Source: Breviolum minutum Mf 1.05b.01
Taxonomy: Eukaryota; Sar; Dinophyceae; Suessiales; Symbiodiniaceae
NCBI GenBank assembly: GCA_000507305.1
Contig: DF239101.1
Span: 124,001-188,000, forward strand
Length of the DNA stretch: 64,000 bases
Direction: 5' to 3'
The notes beneath the pieces are model-generated. The model saw only the letters and a list, made by a program, of their open reading frames with translations, was not told the DNA's origin and searched no databases. Of this stretch, positions 42,301 through 53,199 are shown piece by piece. Positions within the stretch are counted from its first letter, which is position 1; the number at the start of each line of letters is the position of its first letter. The translations under genes were made by a program, and so were the position numbers.

Positions 42301-42352
42301 GAGCATTTGTCGGGGTATGGATGAAAATAAAAAAAATGAATTCACCACCTAG

Positions 42353-42355
42353 TCG

Positions 42356-42386
<31 letters not shown>

Positions 42387-42392
42387 CATCTT
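42353..42392. repeat. CAT trinucleotide microsatellite
   Basis: A short (CAT)n array directly abutting the right end of the split MITE. Confidence 0.9.
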
Positions 42393-43733
42393 ATCCCATG
42401 CCATGTCATCACCATTGGACCATAACCACCACCAGTGGCCTGAAGATTTCCATACTTTGCAGCAAGGAGATAGACACCTCCCACATTTGCCTGCGCCCCA
42501 AAGGACGGGCTTCGTTGCCATAGAAATTTCATATGTCCAAATAAAAGGAGGCTGAAGTCACGTTGCAAAGCAACACGGCGGACTTCAGCTTAGCCATACA
42601 AAATACCAAGCTTTCTATACTGTACTCCCAAAAATGTCAACAAATCCCATCAAACCCCTCCTGTTTGCACAAGCAGTCATGGTTGCGGCAAAACTCGGAA
42701 GATTTGGCTGCACAACCTACAATTGCAAGGCTGCGATCTCAGCCGACCCACTGGTTCCACTGATCTAACCACTAGCTACTAAGCATTGTCCCGTTCAGAC
42801 CAAAAACCCACCCAAGCTGCAATGAAACTCCAGTAACCAGGTCCTAGCCAAGGTGATCATATTATGTTGAGTCTTCAGTTAATCTGCAGAAGCTGAGCCA
42901 TAACATTGCAGGAAGTGAGGGAGTCTCAGATTCCTGTAAAGGAATTTCAAGGAATGTAATGATTTCTGGACCTATTGGAAAGAAAATTTTAAAAATACCA
43001 TTACAAAAAAGAAGCAAGGTTGCTTTGTGATGCCAAATCTACATCAAATGGCACCTAAAGGTACCTTTGGTTTAACCAGACTCAGCCACAATGGGCCTCC
43101 AGAGATGCAAAAAGTAGTGACAATGCAACTTGCCATTCGCCACTCTGAGCACAAACATCAATGGCCTTGGAGCAATTTGTTGTGCAAAAACTGCAAAACT
43201 AAGGACATCCATACCATAGATGATCTGTTCCACAAATGTTGAACACCTTTTGCAGGCCCAGGCGACGAGTATCAAAAACAGGATTCCTACTACAAGTCAT
43301 CAGACATACCCTGACAATAGAAGATGCCTGCAGTTGAAGGTTACTTTGATGGTTGCAAAGGGCATGAATCCAAGCGAACAGAATGATCAGAATGTCACTG
43401 CGCCAACTATAAGGACATCATACTGAGACACACCTGCTGGACAATGTCTACATATACCGCCGCAGCCCTGGAAATCAGTTATGATGCATGATCTATGCAT
43501 GTGGGTTTGAAAACATCATGCTTATCGACTCATCAGCGCTGAAACAGTAACAGGATGAAACAGGTGCTTCTTGAAGCATATATCATATATACACAGTTTA
43601 TCCTGAAGATGATACTATCAGATACTGTACTATAGGGTGTAAGCGATATACGGTCACTTACAAGATACTGCCTGTCTTCAGAAGCCTTCTGGCAGGCAGC
43701 CTCCCTTTGCAAAACAACCAAAACCCCTGTCAC

Positions 43734-43844
43734 CATAACGATTCATTGATCGAGAAGCCGCACTGATGCCTACAGCATCAGCCATATCCATTTGTTGCAA
43801 TGCTCCTTGCCAACCACCAGAGGCTGTGATCAAGGTATTTAGAC
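43734..43844 (-). CDS. Candidate PPR-like exon
   Basis: 111 bp from a GATTGCCTAG acceptor to a TATG|GTGACA donor. Encodes LNTLITASGGWQGALQQMDM then ADAVGISAASRSMNRY, matching one PPR unit (L-N-T-L-I-T-A-x-G-x-W-x-x-A-L). Same strand as 41379-41471 and probably the same gene; the phase between them was not tested. Confidence 0.43.
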
Positions 43845-44356
43845 CTAGGCAATCAGAGACCGCAAAGGAATGGAGCTTGAAAGAGAAGCAGCTGTCACTG
43901 AGACACCCCCCCACCTCGCCAAAAAAAAATCACGAATGAATGTGTTGCAAATATGTAAACTAGTTTGATCTTCATGGAAGGGTTCGGTAATGGTGGTACT
44001 GCTCTTCACACAATGACTGTTTGTATGACTGCATAATCTCTAGCTTTCACTCACAGAACATGTCCATTGAAGTTTTGTTTTGTTCTAATGTGTTTCTTTA
44101 AGGGGTTGGCAAATCCAAACTTCATGGCCACATCAATCCATGCAGGAAACATACAAAATAGTATGTGTGCTAATTAATTTGCAAGCTTATTCGCAGCTTT
44201 ATTCAAAAAATTGCCTCAAAGCTAAAGTTGACATTCATTATATATTGTAGCCAAAAGTTGTTTGTAGGGATGCTGTTGAGAGTAGCCAAAGGAAAACCAT
44301 CCATACAGTCATACTAATGGAGATGCAATCGCGCAAGAGTTGGGGTTGATAAAAAC

Positions 44357-44520
44357 CTTACAAATAATGGTCAACAATAAATGACCACCATGAACGAGCC
44401 AGCCAGATGAGAGCACCACCATCACCGGTTTGTTGCTGGCAACCAAGGCACACATATGATTTGGTCGCATCGAAATCAGTCGCATCTCATCCACGACTTG
44501 CCCGGCTGTGTCCCATAGAC
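44357..44520 (-). CDS. Candidate exon, family ambiguous
   Basis: 164 bp between a TTCCATCTAG acceptor and an AAG|GTTTTT donor. Encodes LWDTAGQVVDEMRLISMRPN and then ALVASNKPVMVVLSSGW. LWDTAGQ recalls the G3 box of Ras-like GTPases, while NKPVMVVLSSG recalls the core of glycoside hydrolase family 3. Neither fits the whole exon. The segment at about 44690-44770 (MRFSFEDLFADECLESISM) may be an upstream exon. Confidence 0.32.
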
Positions 44521-44819
44521 CTAGATGGAACTGACAAATGAGTCACCAATCAAATTGAATCATTTTAAAGACCCCCTGGAAACAGCCATACCAAAAATTT
44601 CATGTATCATATATATATATATAAATAATTATGTATGTATGTATTCCGTGGCATGTAGGAGCTAGGAAGTTTCAAAAAAAAGCATCCATCATAATCCAAG
44701 GCATGGAAATGCTTTCCAGGCACTCATCTGCGAACAAATCCTCAAAGCTGAACCTCATCTGCCCAGCGTCCCGAAAAGGAGGTTAATAGGAGGTACGTAT
44801 TGAAGCCTTAAATGACGTA

Positions 44820-44928
44820 CTGTTGATGGCTGAAATCCTGCACCAGTTGAGGTTGGTAGTTTATCCCATATGTTTATAGGGTTTCATACCATCCCAGGTG
44901 GTTGTTTGGGATTTCAGCCATCCAACAG
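44820..44928. mobile_element. MITE family B, copy at 44.8 kb
   Basis: 109 bp flanked by TA, with TIRs CTGTTGATGGCTGAAATCCT and GGGATTTCAGCCATCCAACAG. Confidence 0.85.
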
Positions 44929-45351
44929 TATTTTTCAGCCGAAATAAGCCAGGGTTGTTGATTTCTTTTGGGGGGGGGAACCCTTACCAGGATCTGGACA
45001 CAACCTTGAGCTGAGGTTGAAACATCCTTGGGTAAATCACCGGTAATGGGGATTTTCTATATTCAAAATTTCAAAAACCAACTTTGTTTGAAAGGGGGAA
45101 CTCCATTCATTGCATACCAACTATTTGGTTTCCATATGTATATATATATAATTCGAAATATTGTTGGAGTTATGCGGTTTCAATTGTCAGATTGGTCCAA
45201 GTCTCCGAAACTGATCATATCAACATCCAACTTCGTTGACGACAAGTGCAGCAAAGCCCATTGCCAGGGTGATGCGTCGATGACCAAGTTGAGCCATGTC
45301 CTTGGAAAGAAACAATGACAAGAATGAACCCCCGGAACTGAGGGGTTCAGT

Positions 45352-45774
45352 TCATTGCAAACGATTATATAATGTGTATCTATACCGGTATATGGCGCAT
45401 ATCATGTACAGTATATATTCTTTACTTGTAGATCTTGTTTGCGCAAATGTTCTGTTTTCGAATCTGAAGTTTGTTTGAAGAACAACAAGGACAACCATAA
45501 AAAAACATATGTATTGTAGCGTTGAGTGGTAGGTCTGTGTTCGGACGATCTTGATGGCATACGAAGAAGTTCCAGATTCTTGGAAGTCCCAACGGTCCAT
45601 CAGCTCGCCCACCCCTTCATGAGATTTTGAGATGAAGTACAAATGGCAAAGGTGAGAGACTTCATAGAACAAAACCAGCCAGGCAGTTTCTATAGTATAC
45701 CATAAGTACCTCATTAATTCAAGTGTTTTTGAAGTTTGAACATGCTTGAACCATCCTAACTGCAGGATGTTCAA
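45352..45774 (-). CDS. Candidate coding segment, unidentified
   Basis: A 140-codon minus-strand frame whose best part is GVGELMDRWDFQESGTSSYA IKIVRTQ (about 45520-45625), after a CTCATGAAG possible acceptor. The AT-rich remainder, with hydrophobic stretches (YLWYTIETAWLVLFYEVSHL), may be intron. Not recognised. Confidence 0.27.
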   Translation of the reverse strand: MNILQLGWFKHVQTSKTLELMRYLWYTIETAWLVLFYEVSHLCHLYFISKSHEGVGELMDRWDFQESGTSSYAIKIVRTQTYHSTLQYICFFMVVLVVLQTNFRFENRTFAQTRSTSKEYILYMICAIYRYRYTLYNRLQ

Positions 45775-46171
45775 CGTATCCCTCGAAACGGTAGTTATAT
45801 CAAATAAACATAAATAAACTGATGGTATGACTTACAAGAGTGCCCTTCGGTGCCTCTTTTAGATGAATCTCCCAGACAAAAACAACAAATCAGCGCCTCG
45901 GTTCAGAAACATTATAAAACTGATATAGCTGTTAGTATTCTTATGTCCATGCATAAGCCTAACATCTGATTTGGAAGCCTGACATCTTGATTTGATTTAC
46001 ATCCGCCATATAATATGTCATGGAAAACATGTGTAAAATCAAAATCAAAATAGAAACACCAAGTACTGTACCAAGTGTCACGTGCAATTCGCAACGTAGA
46101 TGCCACAAGTCCTCTTCAGGACAGGGCAAGGACTAAGCAGAGCACTATCTACATCTGTCTACACTCAGCAG

Positions 46172-46327
46172 GGAAGGGTACAATATTTGGATATATTTGG
46201 TGTACGGGATTTGCCCAACACCAAACATCAAAAAAGGCCATCCAACCCGACTCCCGACCTGAAGATAGATGGAGGCATTGCGCCATTGACCCACATGACC
46301 ACCCAAAGCACTGATCCTCACGCCTGA
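46172..46327 (+). CDS. Candidate plus-strand terminal exon
   Basis: 52 codons after a CTACACTCAGCAG acceptor to TGA. Encodes VQYLDIFGVRDLPNTKHQKR then PDLKIDGGIAPLTHMTTQS. Two minus-strand frames are also open here, so strand is not certain. Family not recognised. Confidence 0.35.
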   Translation, partial: GRVQYLDIFGVRDLPNTKHQKRPSNPTPDLKIDGGIAPLTHMTTQSTDPHA

Positions 46328-46329
46328 AA

Positions 46330-48000
46330 GAATGCAAAGGGCCACATGGCTGGGCAGTACGCATTAGTTCCAGGTTTCAAAATGCAACCAAAAACTGATA
46401 TGGATGCAATAATGGATGGTAGGAAAGATGTTGAGGAAGTCCAAGCATCCAAAATAATGAATTTCCTACAAAGACGGGTATATTGGTTTCTTGAGCGAAA
46501 GTGACTGGGCCAAGAAAGTGGTCGAAAGATAACCCATGATCCATGAGCCACTTCGAAAAAAATGGTTAAGAAAAAAAAGTGCAGGCACCAAAATCCAAAA
46601 TGAAATGTTTGTTTCATAATAGTAGAAACTGTTGGGTATGCTTTTGGTGGATACAAGGGTAAAGTCATGAACCGTCTTTCCTGTTCATGATTTGTTGAAG
46701 GGAAACACCACTCTACATGGCAGCCATGGTTCTAGCTTGTTGTTATCTCTACATTATATCAAGGACTTTGATGGTGGAACCAAAACTTTCAAGATGGATC
46801 ATAGCCAATAAGACATCACCATATCATGATGAGGTACCGGTTGGACTTCAACATGAGACCACTTCTCATCTTCCAAGCGGGTAAGTTGGTCTGGCCTGCC
46901 ACTTCAACATCAGAGATGTGTGCCTGCCGTGAGTGCTACGAAGGGGAAAGTGAAAAGTTGATTTTGCTTGAACCATATTCCTGTTTGATTGCTGGGGTCC
47001 TACAAAACATTTCGGATTCGGTGCAAGGTTTCAGAATTCACAGTTCAAAAACATTCAAAAACACCATATTCTTTGATGGTGATATCCCGGTTCAGTGCTT
47101 AGTGAATGTTTCAGGAAAAAAAGAAAAGGACGACACTGAAAAACAAACAAGAATAAACACTATGAATCGCCCAAGTTCTCAAATATCTCTTGGATTTTTG
47201 GGATCTTGGGCCATGCCACACACAGCTATGTGGTACAGTATTACAAAAGTCCGGGTGTTGAACAGCATCTTTTTGTTGCATCTTTGCCAAAGGTCGCATC
47301 TGTGTTGCTGGGCAATTACTGTTGTTCTAGGCTTCGCAATTCGTGTCTAATGAAGGGCAGGTGATCCAGCCATTGAAAATATTGGCGGCTGAATTATGAA
47401 AAACAAAACCAATGCAATGCCAAACAGGCAGGCTATTCATAAGAGGGATCATCTTGAAGAAAAAAAGACACAAACACACATCACCTTATGCAAAATCTGA
47501 AAATATAATTTAAAATCCAGTTGTTTATGCAATTCTATTCAGCAGTGACTTTTTGTCAGTGTCGAATACAACAACAAGAAAGAACCAAACTCAATGGTTC
47601 AAGGTTTTTGTAAGGTGCTATGAGACATGTGTTGTTGGACAGTTTGAACCAGCTTCTTTCTGATCCCTGGATAAGGTCAAAGGTACCATGCCTGCCGTTT
47701 CAACGGAAAGCCATGGTAACCCGAACCCGGGTTAAAGGAATGAATGTACTGGTCGTCTTGCAAAACTGGGGGCGGACCTTGCTACAACATTGCTTGTGAC
47801 CGTTCAAACCACAAACTTTTCGAAGATTGATAAATTTCCACTATTCTTCTTCAAAGATTGAAACGACCAGCTGCTTCATGGCACAAAACCCGCAACGCGG
47901 TTGCCCAGCGCGTGCCGAATAATTCGTAAATCGCCGCTTCAAGCGGCAGGCACTTCGTTGGGCATGAGTTGTCGGTACGGTGGCCGCAGAAAGCGGTTTT
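46330..48000. other. No secure gene; GC-rich end near 48 kb
   Basis: A plus-strand ORF at 46826-47350 (174 codons) lacks splice support and a recognisable domain. From 47887 on the DNA turns GC-rich, in contrast with all the surroundings, and contains the perfect 15-bp palindrome GCCGCTTCAAGCGGC at about 47934-47948. Confidence 0.4.
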
Positions 48001-48005
48001 CCGGA

Positions 48006-48058
48006 TCATCTGCGGCCAATACCGCCGCTGCCACGTCCGACTTCAACCTGGGTGATGA
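48006..48058 (-). CDS. Candidate terminal exon, GC-rich
   Basis: Starts after a GAGCACATCCCAG acceptor and reads ITQVEVGRGSGGIGRR to TGA. Its 2-nt start phase fits the 1 nt left by the exon at 48378-48461. A competing frame over 47964-48060 (DVAAAVLAADDPENRFLRPP) is also very coding-like and ends in TGA, so the frame choice rests on phase alone. Confidence 0.38.
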
Positions 48059-48377
48059 CTGGGATGTGCTCAGATAGGGTTGCCGGACAAGAGTCTTGCA
48101 CACTGTACCCTTCTATATAAAAGTTAACATGTAACCTGAAAATGATATTTTCAAAGAACACATCTTCCTGTCTAATCCATCATTCATTTCAGATTTGTTG
48201 CCCATCTACCATCTTTGGTAGTGAATCAGGAAAATTACCAGGCAGGTTTCCAAACGTCATGAAACATGGACATTCTTGACTTGCCGTGAAAAATCATGAA
48301 AAACATCACACAAAGCTTATAAGACTGCCTGAAATGTCGCAGCAGCTGGAGATATGTGTTGTTCCCCCATGGTTTAC

Positions 48378-48461
48378 CTTGGGGGAAACTGCCACCTTTG
48401 CTGGGCTTCCCCAGCGAGTCGAAACCGGACAAAGGCATTGGCTCAGAGCCCTTCAAGGGAC
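48378..48461 (-). CDS. Candidate exon upstream of 48006-48058
   Basis: 84 bp between a GAAAACCTTAG acceptor and an AAG|GTAAAC donor. Encodes PLKGSEPMPLSGFDSLGKPS KGGSFPQ, a Gly/Ser/Pro-rich linker-like segment. Confidence 0.4.
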
Positions 48462-48994
48462 CTAAGGTTTTCTCCTGTCAGGTCGAGACCGACGTGGAGG
48501 AAACTGTCTAACTTGCCTTGGAGAGATCTTGGATGTAAAGTACATGAATCATGTTAAAGAATCATAAGTATATGGTGAAAGGACTGATAAATGGCGATTT
48601 TCCAGGCAAGTTGAAAAACATGCTAGTCAATTTTAGCATCCTCACCGCTTCAGCGCTTATTTCATGTAGATGAGACTACCCTTGACAATGTGTGACAATG
48701 GGATCATCTCCCTAAGTAGAGGTAAAACAAAACCATGCTTCAAACCACCACCTACAGTAGCTACAAGTTGTGGACATGACATTTTATACCAATTACTATG
48801 GAATTGAGATATTGAGTTGGAATTGGAATTTGGCTCTGAATTTGGGATCTACTTTAAAGTCGATAGATGTACAGTTTAAAGTGTATTGAATGGTAGCAAA
48901 TGTGTGGTTTAACTCATCCCTGAATTTATCTAAATGTTGTGTCCAGAAGCTTTCTGACAAGGGTCAAAAGACTTCTTTCATTCTTGAAACTTAC

Positions 48995-49161
48995 ATGTAA
49001 AAAATCAGCTGACAGCTGAGTTTTGTCATGACTTCGTCCAACAAACATCACCAACTTATCCCAAAAGTCCCACCCAACTGGGTCCTCCTTTCGGGGGGAT
49101 TCATCAAGTTGGCCCAGGGCGGCCTGGCACGAGGAACAAGATCCATGGTGAGGCCCATCAT
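48995..49161 (-). CDS. Candidate exon of unidentified minus-strand gene
   Basis: 167 bp ending at a consensus GTAAGT donor, starting after ATTGATAG. Encodes HGSCSSCQAALGQLDESPRK, then GWDFWDKLVMFVGRSHDKTQ. A second frame starting ATGATGGGCCTC is open for 37 codons (RARPPWANLMNPPERRTQLG) and fits the phase of the exon at 49385-49494, so the frame is unresolved. A CxxC pair is present in the first reading. Confidence 0.42.
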
Positions 49162-49384
49162 CTATCAATACCCTATAGTCAGTGACACTAGTGACATGTC
49201 AGTGATGATAGTCAGGGGAGTGTTAAGGGACGATGATGCTGGTGTCAAAAACAAACCTTTAATAATTATATAATAAGGCCATATTTCCTGGCTGGGGTGG
49301 AATTGGCGGGGTACCCTTAGATTCCCATGATAGTGAAACATCACCCAAACGTGCCTTGGCTTCCTTCACACTGTTTCCACTCAC

Positions 49385-49494
49385 ACCCGGCTCGTCGGTA
49401 TTAGGGACCAATGTCGGGCTCTGTCGCATTCGCTCGCCCGTCGCAAAGTTGTGATAGTACTTCCTGTAGTCGGCGGAGTTTGGTAGCACAGCTG
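49385..49494 (-). CDS. Candidate exon of unidentified minus-strand gene
   Basis: 110 bp after a long pyrimidine tract (CTGTCCCCCCAG) and before a consensus GTGAGT donor. Encodes VLPNSADYRKYYHNFATGER then MRQSPTLVPNTDEPG. The frame stays open to 49262, so the exon may be longer. GC-rich and coding-like. Not recognised. Confidence 0.45.
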
Positions 49495-49929
49495 CTGGGG
49501 GGACAGCCAGAGGGGTGGGAACAACACAAAACTCCTGAAGCTCCCACTGCTAGCTTTGATCAAAGGAGATATCTTGCCTCTTCTGGACATAGACATCTGT
49601 GAACGTTGCTAACAATATGCTAACATTTACTATAGTATTCCAAGTACGCGGTTAAATTGCATGGAACCGAACCCTTCCATCCAACATAGATTCAATCATG
49701 AAGCGCTGTAAGTATTACTTCTCTTTTCTTTGGATGATTTTGTTGCCCTTTCCTATCAAACTCTCATGGTTCCAATAGGCTGGGCGAAGGACACCAAGGG
49801 ATCAAACTCACTCATAACTTGATCCAGCGTGATAAATCCTCAAACAATGAACCATCTTTGAATGTTTTCTTCCTAAATGTAGTGCTGTGATTTTATACTT
49901 GACATTTCACAATCCCTATTGATACTCAT

Positions 49930-50027
49930 CTAGTTGGTGGTTTCAACCCATTTGGAAAATAGTAGTCAAATTGGATCATTTCCCCAGGTAGGGGTGAAAA
50001 TAAAAAGTATTTGAAACCACCACCTAG
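49930..50027. mobile_element. MITE family A, copy 4
   Basis: 98 bp with TIRs CTAGTTGGTGGTTTCAA and TTGAAACCACCACCTAG and a perfect TCAT target duplication on both sides. The best-preserved copy. Confidence 0.92.
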
Positions 50028-50663
50028 TCATAAACCATTGTAACTTGAACAGTCGTTCACGGCCACTCCAAATCAAAATAGCCAGGTTTCACGCCACGTG
50101 CATCGTAGAAAGGGTGCCAGTCAGTGCTCAACACTGATTCGTAGGCACTTTCGTCCAAGATTGGAACGTCCTTGGTGAGATGCCCGGCAGGATGACCAAA
50201 TAACTGCCATAGCTATATATACACATGTTGATATTATGATATATTATGTATCCAACAAACCTAAGAAATAGATGTACTCAATGCTCCTTTCACTTGAACA
50301 GGGAGACACTGTGGCAAGTCGTGGAGTGCTTGCACGGAGCCCAAAAGAATTTCTCAACAACCCATCTCGTCTGGACCAGTTGATGCTTGATGATCTACAA
50401 GTGTGTCACAATGTGTGTGTGTGTGCGTGCATTGAATCTCCTTCAAACCCGACATTGCAACCAACGAAGCTAACTCCATTCCAAACAATTTCGGGTTTCA
50501 ATTATATTGTATATATAAAACTATATATATAAATATAAATATACATAAATTTGCGCGAGTATTCTTAACCAGTAGATGGTTGTGCATAAGACCGGCTATA
50601 TGTCCTATAGCTGGAAACAAAGGAAGTCATTAGAATAATGACTACTAATAACAATAGTATTCA

Positions 50664-50824
50664 TCGTCATCATCATCATCATCATCAACATCATCAACAT
50701 CATCATCATCATCATCATCAGCATCATCAACATCATCATCAGCATCAGCATCAGCATCATCAACATCATCAACATCATCATCATCAGCATCAGCATCATC
50801 AGCATCAGCATCATCATCATCATC

Positions 50825-50896
<72 letters not shown>

Positions 50897-50940
50897 GTCA
50901 TCACCATCATCATCATCTTCATCATCTTCATCATCATAAT
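50664..50940. repeat. Long CAT/CAG-type trinucleotide microsatellite
   Basis: About 277 bp of (CAT)n with regular AAC and CAG variants. Frames across it give poly-His, poly-Asp or poly-Met proteins, which are artefacts. The longest simple repeat in the window. Confidence 0.97.
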
Positions 50941-50944
50941 TTAT

Positions 50945-51600
50945 AATTATCCATATCAATTCATCAGTGCACCCCGTAACATGATCCTCTGGTGCAAGGA
51001 CTCCTTTTTTGCCACTATCAAACTCCCAAATCTTAAGGGATCCTCCGGTGCACAGTATAGCCATGCATAGCCATGCTATAACAGCCTTCTCGACCAAGAC
51101 TCTACAGGTTCCACCTTTTTTTCTGCCCTTGTCTTCGCCATAGCTGCATATCCTCAGCTTTCTGGATGGATAGCATGAATCTTTACTGCTTTACTCGATT
51201 TTACTTGGCCATCATCAACAACATGTTGTATGACTTAATATTACATAGATTTGTCTGGAATAAACTGGGAATGTGCAGCTGAAGTGCTTCGTGAGTATTG
51301 CCAACACGATCAGCCGGACGCGTCCATCATCCAGTTTTCAGTCAGTGAAGCAATTTCAAAGAGATAATGATTACAACTTAGAAACATGAATTGTATCAGG
51401 CTTCTGAAAAAGGTGGGAGTCTGGCTTGAAGCAGATTCTTCTACAGTAAATCCCGTTGCTATATATCTGGTTTCAGTTGTTGTGGGGTTTTGTCTGTAAT
51501 TTCCAGCAACAGAACTTTAGGATTTTACCCGGACCCTTGGAAGGCGTTTTGCCATGCGATTCAGCCCCTGCCATTCACCTACGGAATCTTGGCCTCTCAA
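50945..51600. other. Non-coding DNA, nothing recognised
   Basis: AT-rich sequence between the microsatellite and the next candidate exon. Confidence 0.4.
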
Positions 51601-51612
51601 CATTCTCACCAG

Positions 51613-51784
51613 TATCCAGTTCAAGATGGAAGCTAGCAAACCCTGGCCCAACTACAACCCTCCACCCCCGAAAAGAATTCACAAAAACGGAGAGTTTTCC
51701 AGAAAGCTGAATCAGTCCTACAAGTCGTCACAGGCAGTAAAGACATTAAGAAATTTAGACATTGGCATGAAGCTACATAGATAG
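51613..51784 (+). CDS. Candidate plus-strand exon
   Basis: Open after an ACATTCTCACCAG acceptor to TAG. Encodes FKMEASKPWPNYNPPPPKRI then HKNGEFSRKLNQSYKSSQ, a basic Pro-rich segment. An earlier end at about 51738 is possible. No family recognised. Confidence 0.37.
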
Positions 51785-52324
51785 ATACAAGGATACAAGA
51801 CTACATCAGTATCACACCATACTTGTCAACACAAGAACAATAACATCATTAACGCCCACCAACACTTCAAGCAGCTCAAATTGTAACATCCCAGTGACGA
51901 TTGTATTGTTCAACGTAGTTGATTCGTCTTGGCTGGTTCTCTTTGCCATCCATAGGTAGCATCTTGATGTGCTTCATGGCATAACACCTTGTTGCTGGTA
52001 ATGACAGCCTGTGACTTGGAGAATGCAGGTAGTGATCTTGAATTACATCTACCAGCAATACATGCCGATCATTCAAAAACATGTCCGACATTCCAGGAAA
52101 GAAGATTCCATCTTGAAAGTTCTCTTCCATCACCTGATGCTTGACCTCCAATCCCCTACTAAAACATCCAGATTTCAACTCGAAACAGGACTCACATCTT
52201 CCTCTATGTTTCAAGCTTCAGGCACCCATGACAAAGTGACTTGTCCGTGAAGGTGCAATGAATCTTTGCCTCAGAATCCAGGGAAAATGGATCTGTTGGA
52301 TCTTGAAACCCCCAAAGTTCAATA

Positions 52325-52426
52325 CTGTTGATGGAAGAAATCCTGCACCTAGGATGTATAAAACCCTGTAAATAATGGGATAAACTACCAACCTCAACTG
52401 GTGCAGGATTTCTGAACAATCAACAG
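52325..52426. mobile_element. MITE family B, copy at 52.3 kb
   Basis: 102 bp flanked by TA. Starts CTGTTGATGGAAGAAATCCTG and ends CAGGATTTCTGAACAATCAACAG. The interior matches copy 1 in reverse complement, so the two are in opposite orientation. Confidence 0.87.
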
Positions 52427-52675
52427 TATGTTTCAGAAGCTGGAAGACTATCAGGTCTTTGATATCAATGTGCCATCATTCAATAAATGTTCATCCCCTT
52501 CAAATCCTTAGAATCAAGAATGAACAAGTGGTACCAATGTGGCCGCTTCATTGTCCAATTCCGGGAAATTTCTATAGCTGAAAGAGCTGATATATTTCGT
52601 ATGTCGGACTAGACACTCTCATACAAACTCACGACCAGGATCTGGTCAAACAATTTGCATCAACAAGCCCCGGAC

Positions 52676-52802
52676 TTGATGTCTTGCAACGAGGTACAGG
52701 AAGAACAACGCAAAGCGCACAAGGCACCAAACAGAAGGGTGCATGCGATTTGCGAAAGCCTTTGCTATGCAAATCTCCATAGCATTTCAGGCATAAATAA
52801 TC
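52676..52802 (-). CDS. B-box-type zinc-finger exon
   Basis: 127 bp after a GAAGTGCCAG acceptor. Encodes DYLCLKCYGDLHSKGFRKSH followed by FCLVPCALCVVLPVPRC. The C-x-x-C-x4-H-x6-7-H arrangement with the typical Y-L-C-x-x-C-Y-x-x-L-H-x-K-G-x-R-x-x-H wording is the second half of a B-box, and PCxLCxxxPxxRC starts another. B-boxes bind two zinc ions and mediate protein contacts, for example in ubiquitin ligases and transcription regulators. The first half would be in an upstream exon, not found. Confidence 0.5.
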
Positions 52803-53091
52803 CTGGCACTTCGATGTCATGAATGAAAACAATGCCAAATTGCTTCATGGTATAAAGTCTTAGGTATGATCTAACCAAAACAGTAAAAACCTTCATCTTT
52901 GGGGATGAAGATCCAACAACACGTACAGTACCTTGCAACCACAACATGTTTGGTAAGGCTTTACATTAAGTTCCACAACGTTCCCAACTATGGGAAGTTT
53001 GAATGGAAAGAAGATCCACGTCAAGAACTCTGCTTTCAAGTGTGGCGTACATGGAGCTATCTTGAGAAGGTCAAGGTCCACATCGAGTAAA

Positions 53092-53121
53092 TCATCAACA
53101 ACAACAACAACAACAACAAAG
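53092..53121. repeat. CAA trinucleotide microsatellite
   Basis: Short (CAA)n run. Confidence 0.85.
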
Positions 53122-53199
53122 ATCAACGATCTTGTATACTGTATAATATTACCCAAACATCATACCCTTCTCGGTCAAGGTAAGATTAATCTATAGTTG

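Larger units (their letters stand above)
41597..42352. mobile_element. MITE family A, copy 3, split by an insertion
   Basis: Left part 41597-41640 (CTAGTTGGTGGTTTCAACCC...) and right part 42301-42352 (...CACCACCTAG) together give about 96 bp, the normal length for this family. Flanking 4-mers are TCAT and TCGT. The MITE is interrupted by 641 bp plus a 19 bp duplicate of its own sequence, which fixes the order of events: MITE first, then the insertion. Confidence 0.88.

Noticed and set aside
42353-42392. CRISPR-like regular repeats (CAT arrays here and at 50.7 kb)
   Set aside because: Perfect trinucleotide microsatellites without spacers; the genome is eukaryotic.
46826-47350. 174-codon plus-strand ORF
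   Set aside because: Longest plain ORF outside the retrotransposon, but no domain, no clear splice sites and mixed composition.
50605-51097. ORFs encoding poly-His, poly-Asp and poly-Met
   Set aside because: Artefacts of the (CAT)n microsatellite.
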